Below are positions 15,218 through 23,716 of a DNA stretch of 64,000 nucleotides, one piece after another. The DNA lies in contig JAFLCU010000012.1 in NCBI GenBank assembly GCA_017303355.1, positions 49,061-113,060 on the forward strand, read 5' to 3'. The notes beneath the pieces are model-generated. The model was not told the DNA's origin. It saw nothing but the letters and a program-made list of their open reading frames with translations, and searched no databases. The translations under genes and the position numbers were made by a program. This DNA is from Caulobacterales bacterium. Lineage in GTDB: Bacteria; Pseudomonadota; Alphaproteobacteria; Caulobacterales; Aquidulcibacteraceae. Every line of letters starts with the position of its first letter. The first letter of the stretch is position 1.

Positions 15218-16117
15218 ATGGCTGACGTGTTCATTTCCTACGCGCGCGAAGATCGCGCCTTTGCCGAACGTGTTGCAAACGAGCTGGGCAAACTTGGGCT
15301 CGATTGCTTTTGGGACAGCGAAATTCCACCGGGGCAGACCTGGGCGGATTACATCGAAGGCAAGCTTTCGCAGAGCCGCGCCGTGATCGTGCTGTGGAGC
15401 GAGCATTCCACGAAATCGCAATGGGTGCGCGAAGAAGCGCGCATGGGGCGCGAGAAATCCAATCTTATTCCGGTGTTGCTGGACAATTCGCAGGCGCCGT
15501 TCGGGTTCGGCGAGGTGCAAGCTGCTAATCTCAGCGCCTGGACAGGCGATCCCAATCATCCGGATTGGACGCGTTTTTCGCAGGCCGTGTTCCGCACCGC
15601 GCGCGGCGCCGAGGCGCCCGTCCCGCAAGCGCCGCCGCAGCCGCAAGCCGCGTGGAGCGCGCCGCCGCGGCCTCAAGCTGCGCAAAGCACTTGGACGGCG
15701 CCTCGACCGCCGCCCGCGCCGGCGGAAGGCAATCTCTCGCCGGTAGGTTACGTGCTCAAATGCTTGCGGCTCTATGTTGACGGCAAAGGACGCGCGCGCC
15801 GCGCCGAGTTGGGCTGGTTCTTTGTTTTTTGCTTCGTCGTCGGCTTCGCCGCCGCGATCCTGGACATGGTTTTCTTCGGCATCAATCCATATACGAACGT
15901 CGCCAATTCCAATGTGATGACGATCCTTGCCAATCTGGCGCTGATCGCGCCGACCGTGGCGGCTTCGAGCCGGCGTGCGCACGATTTCGGACAAAGCGGC
16001 TGGCTCGCGGCGCTGACGGCCATTCCGTATCTCGGCTGGATCGTCGCGATCGTCTTCATCTTCATTCCCGGCCAGCCGGGCGAAAACCAATACGGACCCA
16101 ATCCGAAGGAGCAATAA
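15218..16117 (+). CDS. TIR domain-DUF805 fusion membrane protein
   Basis: A 299-residue protein. Residues 1-125 are a TIR domain: MADVFISYAREDRAFAER, LGLDCFWDSEIPPGQTW, RAVIVLWSEHSTKSQWVREE. Trp69 and Glu73 have the W-x3-E spacing of the catalytic Glu in NAD-cleaving TIR enzymes. Residues 130-172 are a Pro/Ala/Gln linker. Residues 175-299 are a DUF805 membrane domain (DGKGRARRAELGWFFVF, SSRRAHDFGQSGWLAAL, PGQPGENQYGPNP) with about four helices. The gene product is likely anchored in the inner membrane with TIR in the cytosol. The paralogous TIR gene follows 71 bases later. A defence or signalling role is inference. Confidence 0.8.
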   Translation: MADVFISYAREDRAFAERVANELGKLGLDCFWDSEIPPGQTWADYIEGKLSQSRAVIVLWSEHSTKSQWVREEARMGREKSNLIPVLLDNSQAPFGFGEVQAANLSAWTGDPNHPDWTRFSQAVFRTARGAEAPVPQAPPQPQAAWSAPPRPQAAQSTWTAPRPPPAPAEGNLSPVGYVLKCLRLYVDGKGRARRAELGWFFVFCFVVGFAAAILDMVFFGINPYTNVANSNVMTILANLALIAPTVAASSRRAHDFGQSGWLAALTAIPYLGWIVAIVFIFIPGQPGENQYGPNPKEQ

Positions 16118-16188
16118 GATCGCGATCCAGGCAAGTGGTCGTTTGAACGGCACGGCGCGCCTGCTACAAATGTCCCTCCGGAGGGGAC

Positions 16189-17211
16189 ATGGCCGACGTA
16201 TTTCTTTCCTATGCGCGTGAAGATCGCGCCCGCGCCGAGCAAATGGCCAATGCGCTGAGCCAGGCCGGTCTCGACGTGTTCTGGGACAACGAAATTCCGC
16301 CGGGCACGACCTGGGCCGATTTCATCGAGCAGAAGCTCGCGCAATGCAAAGCCCTGATCGTGCTGTGGAGCGAGCATTCGACGACGTCGCAATGGGTGCG
16401 CGAAGAGGCGCGCATGGGCCGCGACAAGGGCGTGCTGATCCCGGTGATGATCGACGCCTCGCAGCCGCCGTTTGGGTTTGGCGAAGTGCAATCCGCGAAT
16501 CTGGCCGATTGGAACGGCGAGGCCGAGCATCCGAATTGGCGGCGCTTTGTCGAAGCCGTGCAGCGTTTCGCGCAAAGCCAGCCTACGCCGCGCCCCGTGG
16601 AGGCGCCGCCGCGCGCGCCCGCGCCACAACCCGCCGCGAATCTTGCGGCGACGGCCGAGCCCAAGAAGCGCGGCGTGCCGCTGTGGGGCTGGGTTGCAGG
16701 CGGAATCGCCGTGGTCGCCGCGTTGCTGGCGGTGATCCTCTCCGCGAACACGAACAACCAGCAACAGCAGGCCTCGGTGAATGCTGGCGTGCAACCGGTG
16801 GCGTCCGCACCGGCGACGCAGCCCGCGGTGAACTACCAGCAACAAATCCTCGAGCGCTTGGCGCAGGTCGAGCAAAGCTTCGTGGCGCAAGGCTTTCAGC
16901 AGATGGCGGAGCCGGTCGCGGGGCAGCTGCAACAGGGCGCTTACGCCAATACGCCCGCGACGCTCGAAGTTGGCGGCGAGTATCGGATCATCGGCGTGTG
17001 CGACAGCGATTGCGGCGATCTCGATCTCATTCTGTACGACCAGAACAACAACGTGATCTCACAGGACAACATGCAGGATGCGACGCCCATCGTCGCGGTC
17101 GCGCCGCAATGGACGGGGCCGTTCACGGTGCAAGCCGTCATGCACAATTGCACGGTGCAGCCGTGCTATTACGCGCTCGTCCTTTACGGACGGCCGCTGC
17201 AGCAGCAATAG
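16189..17211 (+). CDS. TIR domain membrane protein with Cys-rich beta-sandwich C-terminus
   Basis: A 340-residue protein. Its first 125 residues are a TIR domain about 70 percent identical by eye to the upstream gene, including WSEHSTTSQWVREE with Trp69/Glu73. The halves then diverge: a Pro-rich linker, one transmembrane helix near residue 165-187 (GWVAGGIAVVAALLAVILSA), a Gln-rich linker, and a C-terminal domain from about 245. That domain has GVCDSDCGDLDLILYDQNNN and CTVQPCYYALVLYG. It resembles the beta-sandwich pre-peptidase C-terminal fold and would lie in the periplasm. The layout suggests an outside sensor linked to an inside TIR, which is inference. Confidence 0.75.
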   Translation: MADVFLSYAREDRARAEQMANALSQAGLDVFWDNEIPPGTTWADFIEQKLAQCKALIVLWSEHSTTSQWVREEARMGRDKGVLIPVMIDASQPPFGFGEVQSANLADWNGEAEHPNWRRFVEAVQRFAQSQPTPRPVEAPPRAPAPQPAANLAATAEPKKRGVPLWGWVAGGIAVVAALLAVILSANTNNQQQQASVNAGVQPVASAPATQPAVNYQQQILERLAQVEQSFVAQGFQQMAEPVAGQLQQGAYANTPATLEVGGEYRIIGVCDSDCGDLDLILYDQNNNVISQDNMQDATPIVAVAPQWTGPFTVQAVMHNCTVQPCYYALVLYGRPLQQQ

Positions 17212-17220
17212 GCGTTTGGC

Positions 17221-17457
17221 TTAGAGCTTGTTCTCGAGCACGAAGACGCGCACGGCAGAAGCGAGCGACGCCTCCGGCGTATCCTTGGCGCGCTTCTCGT
17301 CGATGGAGGCAATCAATACCGGCAGGCTTTGCGAACGCGCGCGCGCAATCCGCTCCAGGCCGCCCCAAAATTCTTGTTCGAGCGCCAAGGATGTGCGGTG
17401 GCCGGCGATCCGCATTGAGCGCTTCTGCAGCGCGCCGCTAGGTGTCAGAGTCATCAT
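17221..17457 (-). CDS. ribbon-helix-helix protein (RHH_4 family)
   Basis: A 78-residue protein matching the alphaproteobacterial RHH_4 family: LQKRSMRIAGHRTSLALEQE, WGGLERIARARSQSLPVLIA, SIDEKR and a final SAVRVFVLENKL. The RHH fold usually binds DNA as a dimer. It is the last gene of the fumC-DUF4169-RHH set on the minus strand and overlaps DUF4169 by 20 bases, a layout conserved in many alphaproteobacteria. Targets are unknown. A second in-frame ATG at 17454 could equally be the start. Confidence 0.85.
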   Translation of the reverse strand: MMTLTPSGALQKRSMRIAGHRTSLALEQEFWGGLERIARARSQSLPVLIASIDEKRAKDTPEASLASAVRVFVLENKL

Positions 17458-17626
17458 TGCGCTTGTGCCCGTCGAGCTTGCGATCGGCGGCCTCCTTCTC
17501 GGCTTTGGTCAACGCCTTTTCCACTTTGGTACGGCCATGAGCGACACGATTTGCCTGCGCGCCGAGTTCGGTCTCGGCCCGCGCCTTCGCCTTGCGTGCG
17601 CGGCGTAGGTTCACAATGTCACCCAT
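17438..17626 (-). CDS. DUF4169 family protein
   Basis: A 62-residue basic helical protein. The start at 17626 gives MGDIVNLRRARKAKARAETE, the conserved beginning of DUF4169; the longer open frame upstream adds nine residues without family support. The rest is Lys/Arg/Glu-rich (AANRVAHGRTKVEK-type segment). Its function is unknown. It lies downstream of fumC by about 350 bases and overlaps the RHH gene, consistent with a small operon. Confidence 0.8.
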   Translation of the reverse strand: MGDIVNLRRARKAKARAETELGAQANRVAHGRTKVEKALTKAEKEAADRKLDGHKRNDDSDT

Positions 17627-17980
17627 ACAGGCGATGTAGGCCGTTGCCGTCACGCGGCCAAGTACTACCGTGCGCGTTCAATCGGAACCGCACGAATGGC
17701 GAACGCCAAACATCGCGCTGGCGATGAGCCGAAGGCGCGCCTTCGCCCATGCGCCAACGCGTTTTGGGTCAGCAAGACCTATTAAAAGCTGGCCGCGCGG
17801 GCGTTTGGCGCCGCTTTGGAACGTAAGTTCGCTTTGCTCACGCGCGCGAGCGAAGTCTCGCCTTGGTGCTACATCGTTCGACCGATGACAGAGTGTCGCG
17901 TATGCGCGGCCATCGTTCCGCGCGTGCCGGGCTCGCGATGCACGCGCCGCGCGCATTGCGAGCCCGCAAGCTTGCGCCGC
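17627..17980. other. 354 bp between fumC and DUF4169 without a supported gene
   Basis: Open frames exist on both strands but have Arg/Ala-rich composition typical of shadows in GC-rich DNA. No tRNA, terminator T-run or recognised repeat is seen. The region near 17775-17790 is locally AT-richer (AAGACCTATTAAAAGC) and could hold the promoter of the DUF4169-RHH pair, but no convincing box pair was found. Confidence 0.4.
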
Positions 17981-19366
17981 CTAGCCGGGCGAGATCATTT
18001 TTTCGGGGCGCACGATGGCGTCGAAATCGGCTGCGTCGATGCCGTCCTTGATGGCTTCCTCGCGCAGCGTTGTTCCGTTCTTGTGTGCTGTCTTCGCGAT
18101 CTTGGCGGCGCGGTCGTAGCCGTACTTTTCCTTGAGCGGCGTGACCAGCATCAGCGAGTTTTCGAGACCCTTCTGGATATTGTCCAAGCGCGGCTCGATG
18201 CCGACGACGCAATTCTCGGTGAAGCTCACTGCGGCGTCCGCGAGCAGGCGCACGCTTTGCAGGAAATTGTAGGCCATCATCGGGTTGAACACGTTGAGTT
18301 CGAAATGGCCCTGGCTGCCTGCAAACCCGATGGCGGCGTTGTTGCCGTGAATGTGCGCGCAGACTTGCGTGAGCGCTTCGCACTGCGTCGGGTTCACCTT
18401 GCCCGGCATGATCGAGGAGCCCGGCTCGTTTTCGGGCAGCGCCAGTTCGCCGAGGCCTGAGCGCGGGCCAGAACCGAGAAAGCGAATATCATTCGCGATC
18501 TTGAAGCACGACATCGCGACCGTGTTGATCGCGCCGTGCGTCATCACCATTGCGTCGTGCGCGGCGAGCGCTTCGAACTTGTTTGGCGCGCTGGTGAATT
18601 TCATGCCGGTGATCTGCGCGATCTTGTCGGCGACGAGATCGGCGAAGCCCACGGGCGAGGCGAGGCCGGTGCCGACGGCCGTGCCGCCTTGTGCGAGTTC
18701 CATCAGCATCGGCAATGTCATCTCGACGCGCTTGATGCCGTTCTCGATCTGCTTGGCGTAGCCGGAGAATTCCTGGCCGAGCGTGACGGGCGTGGCGTCC
18801 TGCGTGTGCGTGCGGCCGATCTTGATGATGTCCTTCCAGGCTTGCGCTTTGTCGTTCAGCGCGTTGTGCAGCATCTGCAGCGCGGGGATCAGGCGATGAA
18901 CCACCTCTTCGGCGGCGGCGATGTGCATCGCGGTCGGGAAGCAATCGTTCGAGCTTTGGCTCATGTTGACGTGATCGTTGGGATGGACTGGCTTCTTGGA
19001 GCCCATCTCGCCGCCCATGATCTCGATGGCGCGGTTCGAGATCACCTCGTTGGCGTTCATGTTCGATTGCGTGCCGGAGCCCGTCTGCCACACGACCAGC
19101 GGGAAGTGGCTGCTGAGCTTGCCTTCGATCACCTCGTTGGAGGCGCGGATGATGACCTCACCGAGCGCCGGATCGAGCTTGCCCAGCGCCATGTTGGCTT
19201 CGGCGGCGGCGCGCTTGACGATGCCCAGGGCGCGGACGATCGGCTCCGGCTGTTTTTCCCAGCCGATCTTGAAATTGCCCAAGGACCGCTGCGCCTGGGC
19301 GCCCCAATATTTGTCGGACTCGACCGCGATTGGGCCGAAAGTGTCTGTTTCTGTGCGGGTGGTCAT
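17981..19366 (-). CDS. fumC: class II fumarate hydratase
   Basis: A 461-residue iron-independent fumarase that interconverts fumarate and malate in the TCA cycle. Signature elements: [37 protein letters not shown]-type [15 protein letters not shown], and the fumarate lyase signature [16 protein letters not shown]. Length and order are normal. It is divergent from the membrane protein at 19426 (59 bases apart). DUF4169 and RHH genes follow downstream on the same strand. Confidence 0.97.
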   Translation of the reverse strand: MTTRTETDTFGPIAVESDKYWGAQAQRSLGNFKIGWEKQPEPIVRALGIVKRAAAEANMALGKLDPALGEVIIRASNEVIEGKLSSHFPLVVWQTGSGTQSNMNANEVISNRAIEIMGGEMGSKKPVHPNDHVNMSQSSNDCFPTAMHIAAAEEVVHRLIPALQMLHNALNDKAQAWKDIIKIGRTHTQDATPVTLGQEFSGYAKQIENGIKRVEMTLPMLMELAQGGTAVGTGLASPVGFADLVADKIAQITGMKFTSAPNKFEALAAHDAMVMTHGAINTVAMSCFKIANDIRFLGSGPRSGLGELALPENEPGSSIMPGKVNPTQCEALTQVCAHIHGNNAAIGFAGSQGHFELNVFNPMMAYNFLQSVRLLADAAVSFTENCVVGIEPRLDNIQKGLENSLMLVTPLKEKYGYDRAAKIAKTAHKNGTTLREEAIKDGIDAADFDAIVRPEKMISPG

Positions 19367-19425
19367 GGGAGAACCTTGGATTCTGGGCCTTTGGGTGAAA
19401 GTGCCGCGTTGTCCCGGTAGGGGAT

Positions 19426-20421
19426 ATGGGGATGAAATCGAGCGATCAAGCCGATAGCGGGGGCGATTGGCGCGTGCAGCTGCAGGATATGCGTACCATC
19501 AGCGCCTTGCGCGCCGGTTCGCCGCACCCCGACGAGGTGGAGCGGCTGTCGGATCGTGCGCTGCGGGCGGCGGCGCTCAATCCGGACCATAGCGATGGGG
19601 CGCGTGCGGCGGCGGCCGAAGCGCTGCGGGCGCGGCGCTTGTCGCCTGAGCCTTGGCGCGTGCGTGTGCCGAGCTTTCTGAGCGCGCGGGATTTGGAGCG
19701 GGGCGACGCGCTGTTCTTCGGCTGGCCGCGCACATTGCGCGCGGGGCTCGCTTGGGGCGCGCTGCTGGCGCTCGTCGGCGGCGTGGTGCTTGGCTTTGGC
19801 CCGCTGGCCGCGAGCGCCGCGCTTTTTGGGGCAGGCTTTGCGGCGTTGTCGCTTTGGCTCGCGCTGCTGGCGCTGCGGCCGAAGCCGGCGCGCATTTGCA
19901 TTGTGCGCCCGGCGCTGGCGATTGCGCGGACGCCGCTGCGCGCGGCCATCGGCGCCGAGTTGCGGCCCTATGGTCACGTCGTGACGCTGGCGAGCGGCGT
20001 TGAAGGCCTGGTGATCAAGAGCGCCGCCGATTATCGCGCGCGGGCGCTGGAGCTCGGCAATCGCGTGGGGCTCAATCTCACCAATATGAGCACGCGCCGC
20101 GAGACGTTGGCGCTCGGCGCGAGCGATGCTTGGCGGCCATTGGTGCTCAACCTGTTGCTGGATTCGAGCGACGCGATTGTCGTTGATCTCTCCGATGGCG
20201 GCTCGTGGGTGCTGGAAGCGATCCAGCGCGAGGGCGCAGCGGCGCGCTGCGTGTTCGTGGCCTTGTGGGGCAAGCTTGAGGAGGCGGACGCGGCGTTGCG
20301 TGCGGCGGGGCTTTCGCAGCGTTGTTTCCCGTACGCGCCCGATGGCGAGATGCAGCGGCGCCCGCAATTTCGCGCGGCGATGCTGGCGGCGATGCGCGCA
20401 ACGCACGCCGCGGGCGCATGA
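19426..20421 (+). CDS. two-TM membrane protein with TIR-like C-terminal domain
   Basis: A 331-residue protein. Residues 1-85 are soluble and Ala/Arg-rich. Two transmembrane segments lie at roughly 105-150 ([19 protein letters not shown] and [17 protein letters not shown]). The C-terminal domain from about 165 has alternating strands and helices: [53 protein letters not shown]. The SDAI..W.LE..Q..G..ARCVFV pattern is reminiscent of TIR-like or related Rossmann-type domains, and a similar segment occurs in the protein at 27524-28801. The ATG follows a GGTAGGGG site. The stop overlaps the rusA-like start. Function unknown. Confidence 0.6.
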   Translation: MGMKSSDQADSGGDWRVQLQDMRTISALRAGSPHPDEVERLSDRALRAAALNPDHSDGARAAAAEALRARRLSPEPWRVRVPSFLSARDLERGDALFFGWPRTLRAGLAWGALLALVGGVVLGFGPLAASAALFGAGFAALSLWLALLALRPKPARICIVRPALAIARTPLRAAIGAELRPYGHVVTLASGVEGLVIKSAADYRARALELGNRVGLNLTNMSTRRETLALGASDAWRPLVLNLLLDSSDAIVVDLSDGGSWVLEAIQREGAAARCVFVALWGKLEEADAALRAAGLSQRCFPYAPDGEMQRRPQFRAAMLAAMRATHAAGA

Positions 20422-20768
20422 GCGCGTGGTCCGGCCGCGGCAAGGTGCGCGCGCGCGCCATTGAGGGCGGTGTGGAGCTGACGATCGACGGCATCACCAC
20501 GCAGGCGCGCTATTACAAGCCGCTGGTCTATGAATTCTTCCGCAAGGAATTTCAGCTGCGGCCGCGCTATGGCGAGTTCGAGGTCGAGCTGATCATGGAA
20601 TATGTCGGCGAAACGCCGACGCTTGATCTCGACAATCTGGCCAAGGCGCTGCTCGATGCACTGAAGGGGCATGTGTTCGTCGATGACAGCCAGATCGCGC
20701 GGCTCTTGTGCGAGCGGCGCGTGGGCGAACGTGATCGCATCCTGGTGCGCGCGGTGAAGCGGGAATAG
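20418..20768 (+). CDS. RusA-like Holliday junction resolvase
   Basis: A 116-residue protein whose ATG overlaps the preceding TGA. It matches the RusA fold: short N-terminal strand region, YKPLVYEFFRKEFQLRPRYG, the catalytic acid cluster TLDLDNLAKALLDALKGHVF, and VDDSQIARLLCERRV. The aspartates in LDLDN and VDD are the metal-binding residues of RusA nucleases, which cut four-way DNA junctions. RusA genes are often phage-derived, but no other phage genes are nearby. In this alphaproteobacterial position it may serve as a host resolvase. Confidence 0.75.
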   Translation: MSAWSGRGKVRARAIEGGVELTIDGITTQARYYKPLVYEFFRKEFQLRPRYGEFEVELIMEYVGETPTLDLDNLAKALLDALKGHVFVDDSQIARLLCERRVGERDRILVRAVKRE

Positions 20769-20771
20769 CTC

Positions 20772-20940
20772 AATATGGACCGCCGGCGCCCTCGCCGGCT
20801 TCTAAGCTTTTGTGCAAGCGCAGCCCTCGACAAGCTCAGGCTGACGCTCATCAAACACCCGCGCCCAAAGTCGCGTCACCCTAAGCATGTCGAAGGGCGA
20901 CGCGAAGCGTATGCCGGCGAGGGCGCCGGCGGTCCATATT
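20772..20940. repeat. AATATGGAC palindromic element, copy 2, with a nested second repeat
   Basis: A 28-bp arm (20772-20799) is repeated inverted at 20913-20940. Between them sits a second inverted repeat: CCCTCGACAAGCTCAGG on one side and CATGTCGAAGGG on the other, related to the common CTTCGACAAGCTCAGG type. The outer right arm overlaps the stop codon of sspB, and the left arm begins four bases after the rusA stop. It may serve as a bidirectional 3' end. Confidence 0.75.
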
Positions 20941-21430
20941 ATTTCTTGCGGAATGCGTCGAGGCTGACGACGGCGGTATCGACCTTCGGCGGCGCCTCGG
21001 CGGCTGGCGCTTCGCGTGACGCGGGCGCGACCGGCGCATCGCCTGATGCCATACGCGCTTCGTCTTCGACATGATGCTGTTCGAATTGCAGGCCGAACTT
21101 CACGCTCGGATCGAAGAAGCGCGTGATCGCCTTGAACGGGATGGTGATCGGCTGCGGCTGGCCCGAGAATTTCAGGATGACGCGGAAGCGATCGGCATAG
21201 ACTTCGAGATCCCAGAATTGGTGCTCGAGCACGATCGTCATTTCGTCGGGGTAGCGGGCGCGCAGATGATCGGGGATCACCACGCCCGGCGCATGCGTGC
21301 GGAACGTGATGTAGAAATGATGCTTGCCGGGAATGCCGCGCGGCGACGCGGCTTCTTGCAACGCGGCGCGCACAACGCTGCGCAGCGCGTCTTGCATCAA
21401 TTGTTCGTACCCAATCATGTCGTCGGCCAC
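20939..21430 (-). CDS. sspB: SspB-alpha adaptor for ClpXP
   Basis: A 163-residue protein that brings ssrA-tagged proteins to the ClpXP protease. The N-terminal domain is clear: IGYEQLMQDALRSVVRAALQ, GKHHFYITFRTHAPGVVIPD, ARYPDEMTIVLEHQFWDLEV, and a C-terminal acidic linker with a final hydrophobic/basic end (VVSLDAFRKK) that would contact ClpX. It starts with GTG at 21430 after a strong AGGAGGGG site. The gene lies next to the tmRNA gene, transcribed in the same direction, and upstream of the fumC set as in related genomes. Confidence 0.93.
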   Translation of the reverse strand: MADDMIGYEQLMQDALRSVVRAALQEAASPRGIPGKHHFYITFRTHAPGVVIPDHLRARYPDEMTIVLEHQFWDLEVYADRFRVILKFSGQPQPITIPFKAITRFFDPSVKFGLQFEQHHVEDEARMASGDAPVAPASREAPAAEAPPKVDTAVVSLDAFRKK

Positions 21431-21863
21431 GGCCGCCCCTCCTTGGCTCTTGGCCTCACCCTTACCGGCTCGTTCCGGGCAGTCAATTGTTGATCCACCA
21501 AGCGCGAAACCGTCGCGTTTTCAAACGGCGACTGGCGAAACGCGCGTGCATTGCAACAGACAGCGCACTGAGTCTGCAATTGTGACGCCGCACGCGCATC
21601 ACTTCGCGCAGGGCGCGAAGAAAAACCGCGGGAACCCGCCAAGCGATTGCAGATCAACGGAAAATGCATGCGCGCTACGCGCGGCGCGAGAGAAAGACGC
21701 CTTAAGGCGTGTGCGTTCGCGCCTGTGGATAAGTTGCAATGTGCGACGAATGGCATGCCCCGCGTTTGCGGGCGTTTGGCGATGTGGCCTGCGTGAGACA
21801 TGCGTATCGAAAGCGCACACGCGGACTTGGTTCACGCGCATACTGCAAAAAGTCGGAGGAGGG
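21431..21863. other. 433 bp between sspB and ssrA; DnaA box, no supported gene
   Basis: The region is less GC-rich than average. It contains TGTGGATAA at 21724-21732, a perfect DnaA box on the minus strand, and several short inverted repeats (CGCCTTAAGGCG at 21699-21710). A TTGACT hexamer on the minus strand (21486-21481) could be the -35 of sspB; a good -10 was not found. Open frames here look like noise. Confidence 0.4.
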
Positions 21864-21890
21864 AAAAATCCCCGGCTTCTGTTGCCGGGC
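21864..21890 (-). terminator. intrinsic terminator of ssrA
   Basis: On the minus strand CCCGGC (21889-21884) pairs with GCCGGG (21876-21871) around a seven-base loop, followed by GATTTTT. This is a good Rho-independent terminator at the end of the tmRNA coding piece. Confidence 0.75.
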
Positions 21891-22160
21891 GCCGGGGGGC
21901 CCCGCCTAGCGATGCTACTCGGTAGGACTTAGGTTCGGAAAACTCCGCACTGCTTACGCAGCGAGGGCGAATTCCTCAGCGTTGTTGTCGTTGGCAACTA
22001 TGCTGTTTGGCCTGTAACGGGACCACCCGAGCAAAAGCTTCGGCATTCAACGTCCGTCGATCCTATTTCGGCCCCAGACTACCCCCAACGAGGGTGAAAC
22101 TGGTGGAGCCGCCGGGCATCGCACCCGGGTCCGATCCGCCTATCTCCGCGCGTTTATCAC
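21891..22160 (-). ncRNA. ssrA: permuted two-piece tmRNA (ssrA)
   Basis: tmRNA rescues stalled ribosomes and adds a degradation tag. The gene is circularly permuted, as in alphaproteobacteria. Reading the minus strand, the acceptor piece comes first and ends in CCGGG-loop-CCCGG (T arm), CGGCTCC and ACCA (22101). A 25-base spacer follows (22076-22100), then the coding piece starts with GGGGCCGAAATAGGATCGAC (22075). GGGGCCG pairs with CGGCTCC to form the acceptor stem. The tag frame at 21995-21954 encodes ANDNNAEEFALAA then TAA. With the alanine from the tRNA part the tag is AANDNNAEEFALAA. The 5' limit is approximate. Confidence 0.93.
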
Positions 22161-22282
22161 CATAGTCCGGTCAAGCCGGACAAAGCCGATATAGGTCGGT
22201 TCGCGCCCGGCGCAAAGCGCGGTTGCGTGCGCTTGGGGAAAGACTCGCCTAGGCTGTTCCCAAGCCGGGGAGGGCTGAACCC

Positions 22283-22975
22283 ATGACCAAGAAACTTGCC
22301 GCGGAGTTCGTTGGCACTTTCACGCTGGTGCTGTTTGGATGCGGGGCGGCCGTGCTGGCGGGCTTCGGCATCGTCGGCCAGGACGGCATCGCCTGGGCGT
22401 TCGGCCTGGCGATCGTGGCGATGGCCTACGGCATCGGGCCGGTTTCGGGCTGCCACGTAAACCCGGCTGTCAGCTTCGGCGCCTGGATGGCGGGGCGGAT
22501 GTCGATGAGCGACATGCTGGGCTATTGGGCCGCGCAATGCCTGGGCGCGATCGTTGGCGCGGGCGTGCTCTATCTGATCGCCACCGGCGCGCCGGCGTAT
22601 TCGATTGACGCGGGGCTTGGGCAGAATGGCTACGGCACGGGCTCGCCGGGCGAATACAGCCTGATTGCCGGCGCGGTGTTTGAAGTGGTGGCCACCTTCA
22701 TCTTCGTGGTCGTGATCTTGGGCTCGACGCAAACTGGCGCGCCTTCACAATTCGCGGGCCTGGCGATCGGGCTCACGCTTGTGATGATCCACATTGTCGG
22801 CATTCAAGTGACGGGCGTATCGGTAAACCCGGCGCGTTCGCTTGGGCCTGCGATTTGGGTGCTTGGCGACGCGCTGGCGCAATTGTGGCTGTTCATCGTG
22901 GCGCCGTTGGTGGGAGCAGGTCTGGCGGGATGGGCGTTCCGGGCGAAACTGTTGGCGAGCGACCAAGCTTCATAA
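22283..22975 (+). CDS. aqpZ: aquaporin Z-like water channel
   Basis: A 230-residue inner-membrane protein with six helices and two half-helices bearing NPA boxes: GCHVNPAVSFGAWMAG and GVSVNPARSLGPAI. The N-terminus MTKKLAAEFVGTFTLVLFGC is typical of aquaporins. The residues around the second NPA (Ala-Arg-Ser) and the histidine in IHIVGIQVTG fit a water-selective aquaporin of the AqpZ type rather than a glycerol facilitator. It lies divergent from ssrA and overlaps the DUF2459 gene. A GGGGAGGGC site precedes the ATG. Confidence 0.92.
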   Translation: MTKKLAAEFVGTFTLVLFGCGAAVLAGFGIVGQDGIAWAFGLAIVAMAYGIGPVSGCHVNPAVSFGAWMAGRMSMSDMLGYWAAQCLGAIVGAGVLYLIATGAPAYSIDAGLGQNGYGTGSPGEYSLIAGAVFEVVATFIFVVVILGSTQTGAPSQFAGLAIGLTLVMIHIVGIQVTGVSVNPARSLGPAIWVLGDALAQLWLFIVAPLVGAGLAGWAFRAKLLASDQAS

Positions 22976-23685
22976 AGCGACGTCCGATCGTGACGAGCGC
23001 TCTGGCGGCGCTCGTTGCATTGCTGCTCTATCTCTATGGGCCTTGGCCCGCGCCGCGCGTCACGCCCGCGAGCGCGGGCGATTGCGTGACGCTGCGGCTT
23101 TATTCGAACGGCTATCACAGCGACATCGGCGCGCCGGCGGCGCTGTTTCCGGCCGATCACCCGTTGCGGCGGCTTTATCCCGACGCGCAGAGCTTCCTGA
23201 TCGGTTGGGGCGACGAGCGCTTTTATCAAACTGACGGCACAGATTGGATGCTGGGCTTGGACGCGTTGATCCCGCCCAGCCCCAGCGTGCTGCACATCGC
23301 CTATAATGCGGGGCCAAGCTCGGCCTATCTGGGGCCCAATGACGAGATCGATATCGCCATCAGCCATGAGGGTGCGGCGGCGTTCGTGGCCTATCTGGAT
23401 CGCGCGCTTGTGCTTGATGATGCGGGCGCGCCGGTGCGCGTCGCCAGCGGCAAAGTGATTGGCCGCTCAGTGTTTTTGCGCTCGCGCGGGTCGTTTCACT
23501 TATTCAACGTCTGCAATCAATGGATGGCGCGGGCGTTGCGCGCGGCGGGCATCGACGTGAACGCGCGCGCGGCCTGGTTGGCCGGGCCGCTGATCGAGCA
23601 AGTGCGCCAGGAGGGGCTTATCAGCTGCGCGCCGGAGGCGCTGCCGCAAGCCCCTGCAGTGAAAGCCGGAACGCAGGGGCCGTGA
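22930..23685 (+). CDS. DUF2459 (TIGR02117-like) exported protein
   Basis: A 251-residue protein if it starts at ATG 22930 (GGAGCAGG upstream, overlap of 46 bases with aqpZ); a GTG at 22990 is the alternative. A basic stretch and one hydrophobic helix ([18 protein letters not shown]) form a signal anchor. The rest is DUF2459: [51 protein letters not shown], and [20 protein letters not shown]. The conserved His and Cys-Asn resemble a hydrolase site, but activity is not established. The overlap suggests co-expression with the aquaporin. Confidence 0.85.
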   Translation: MGVPGETVGERPSFIKRRPIVTSALAALVALLLYLYGPWPAPRVTPASAGDCVTLRLYSNGYHSDIGAPAALFPADHPLRRLYPDAQSFLIGWGDERFYQTDGTDWMLGLDALIPPSPSVLHIAYNAGPSSAYLGPNDEIDIAISHEGAAAFVAYLDRALVLDDAGAPVRVASGKVIGRSVFLRSRGSFHLFNVCNQWMARALRAAGIDVNARAAWLAGPLIEQVRQEGLISCAPEALPQAPAVKAGTQGP

Positions 23686-23716
23686 ACTTCGCGGCGAGTC
23701 GGGCCATATTGGGCCG

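Noticed and set aside
15062..16153. 363-codon minus-strand frame over the first TIR gene
   Set aside because: Shadow of the TIR-DUF805 coding sequence; Arg-rich and without motifs.
17678..17956. 92-codon minus-strand frame between fumC and DUF4169
   Set aside because: Arg/Ala-rich and without homology cues; treated as non-coding.
20418..20768. Prophage remnant suggested by the RusA-like gene
   Set aside because: No integrase, capsid, terminase or attachment repeats nearby; neighbours are chromosomal housekeeping genes.
21415..21801. 128-codon minus-strand frame upstream of sspB
   Set aside because: Overlaps the sspB ribosome site and start in another frame; composition not coding-like.
22101..22135. 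tRNA gene suggested by the T-arm and ACCA end
   Set aside because: No anticodon arm; it is the acceptor piece of the permuted tmRNA, confirmed by the downstream tag frame.
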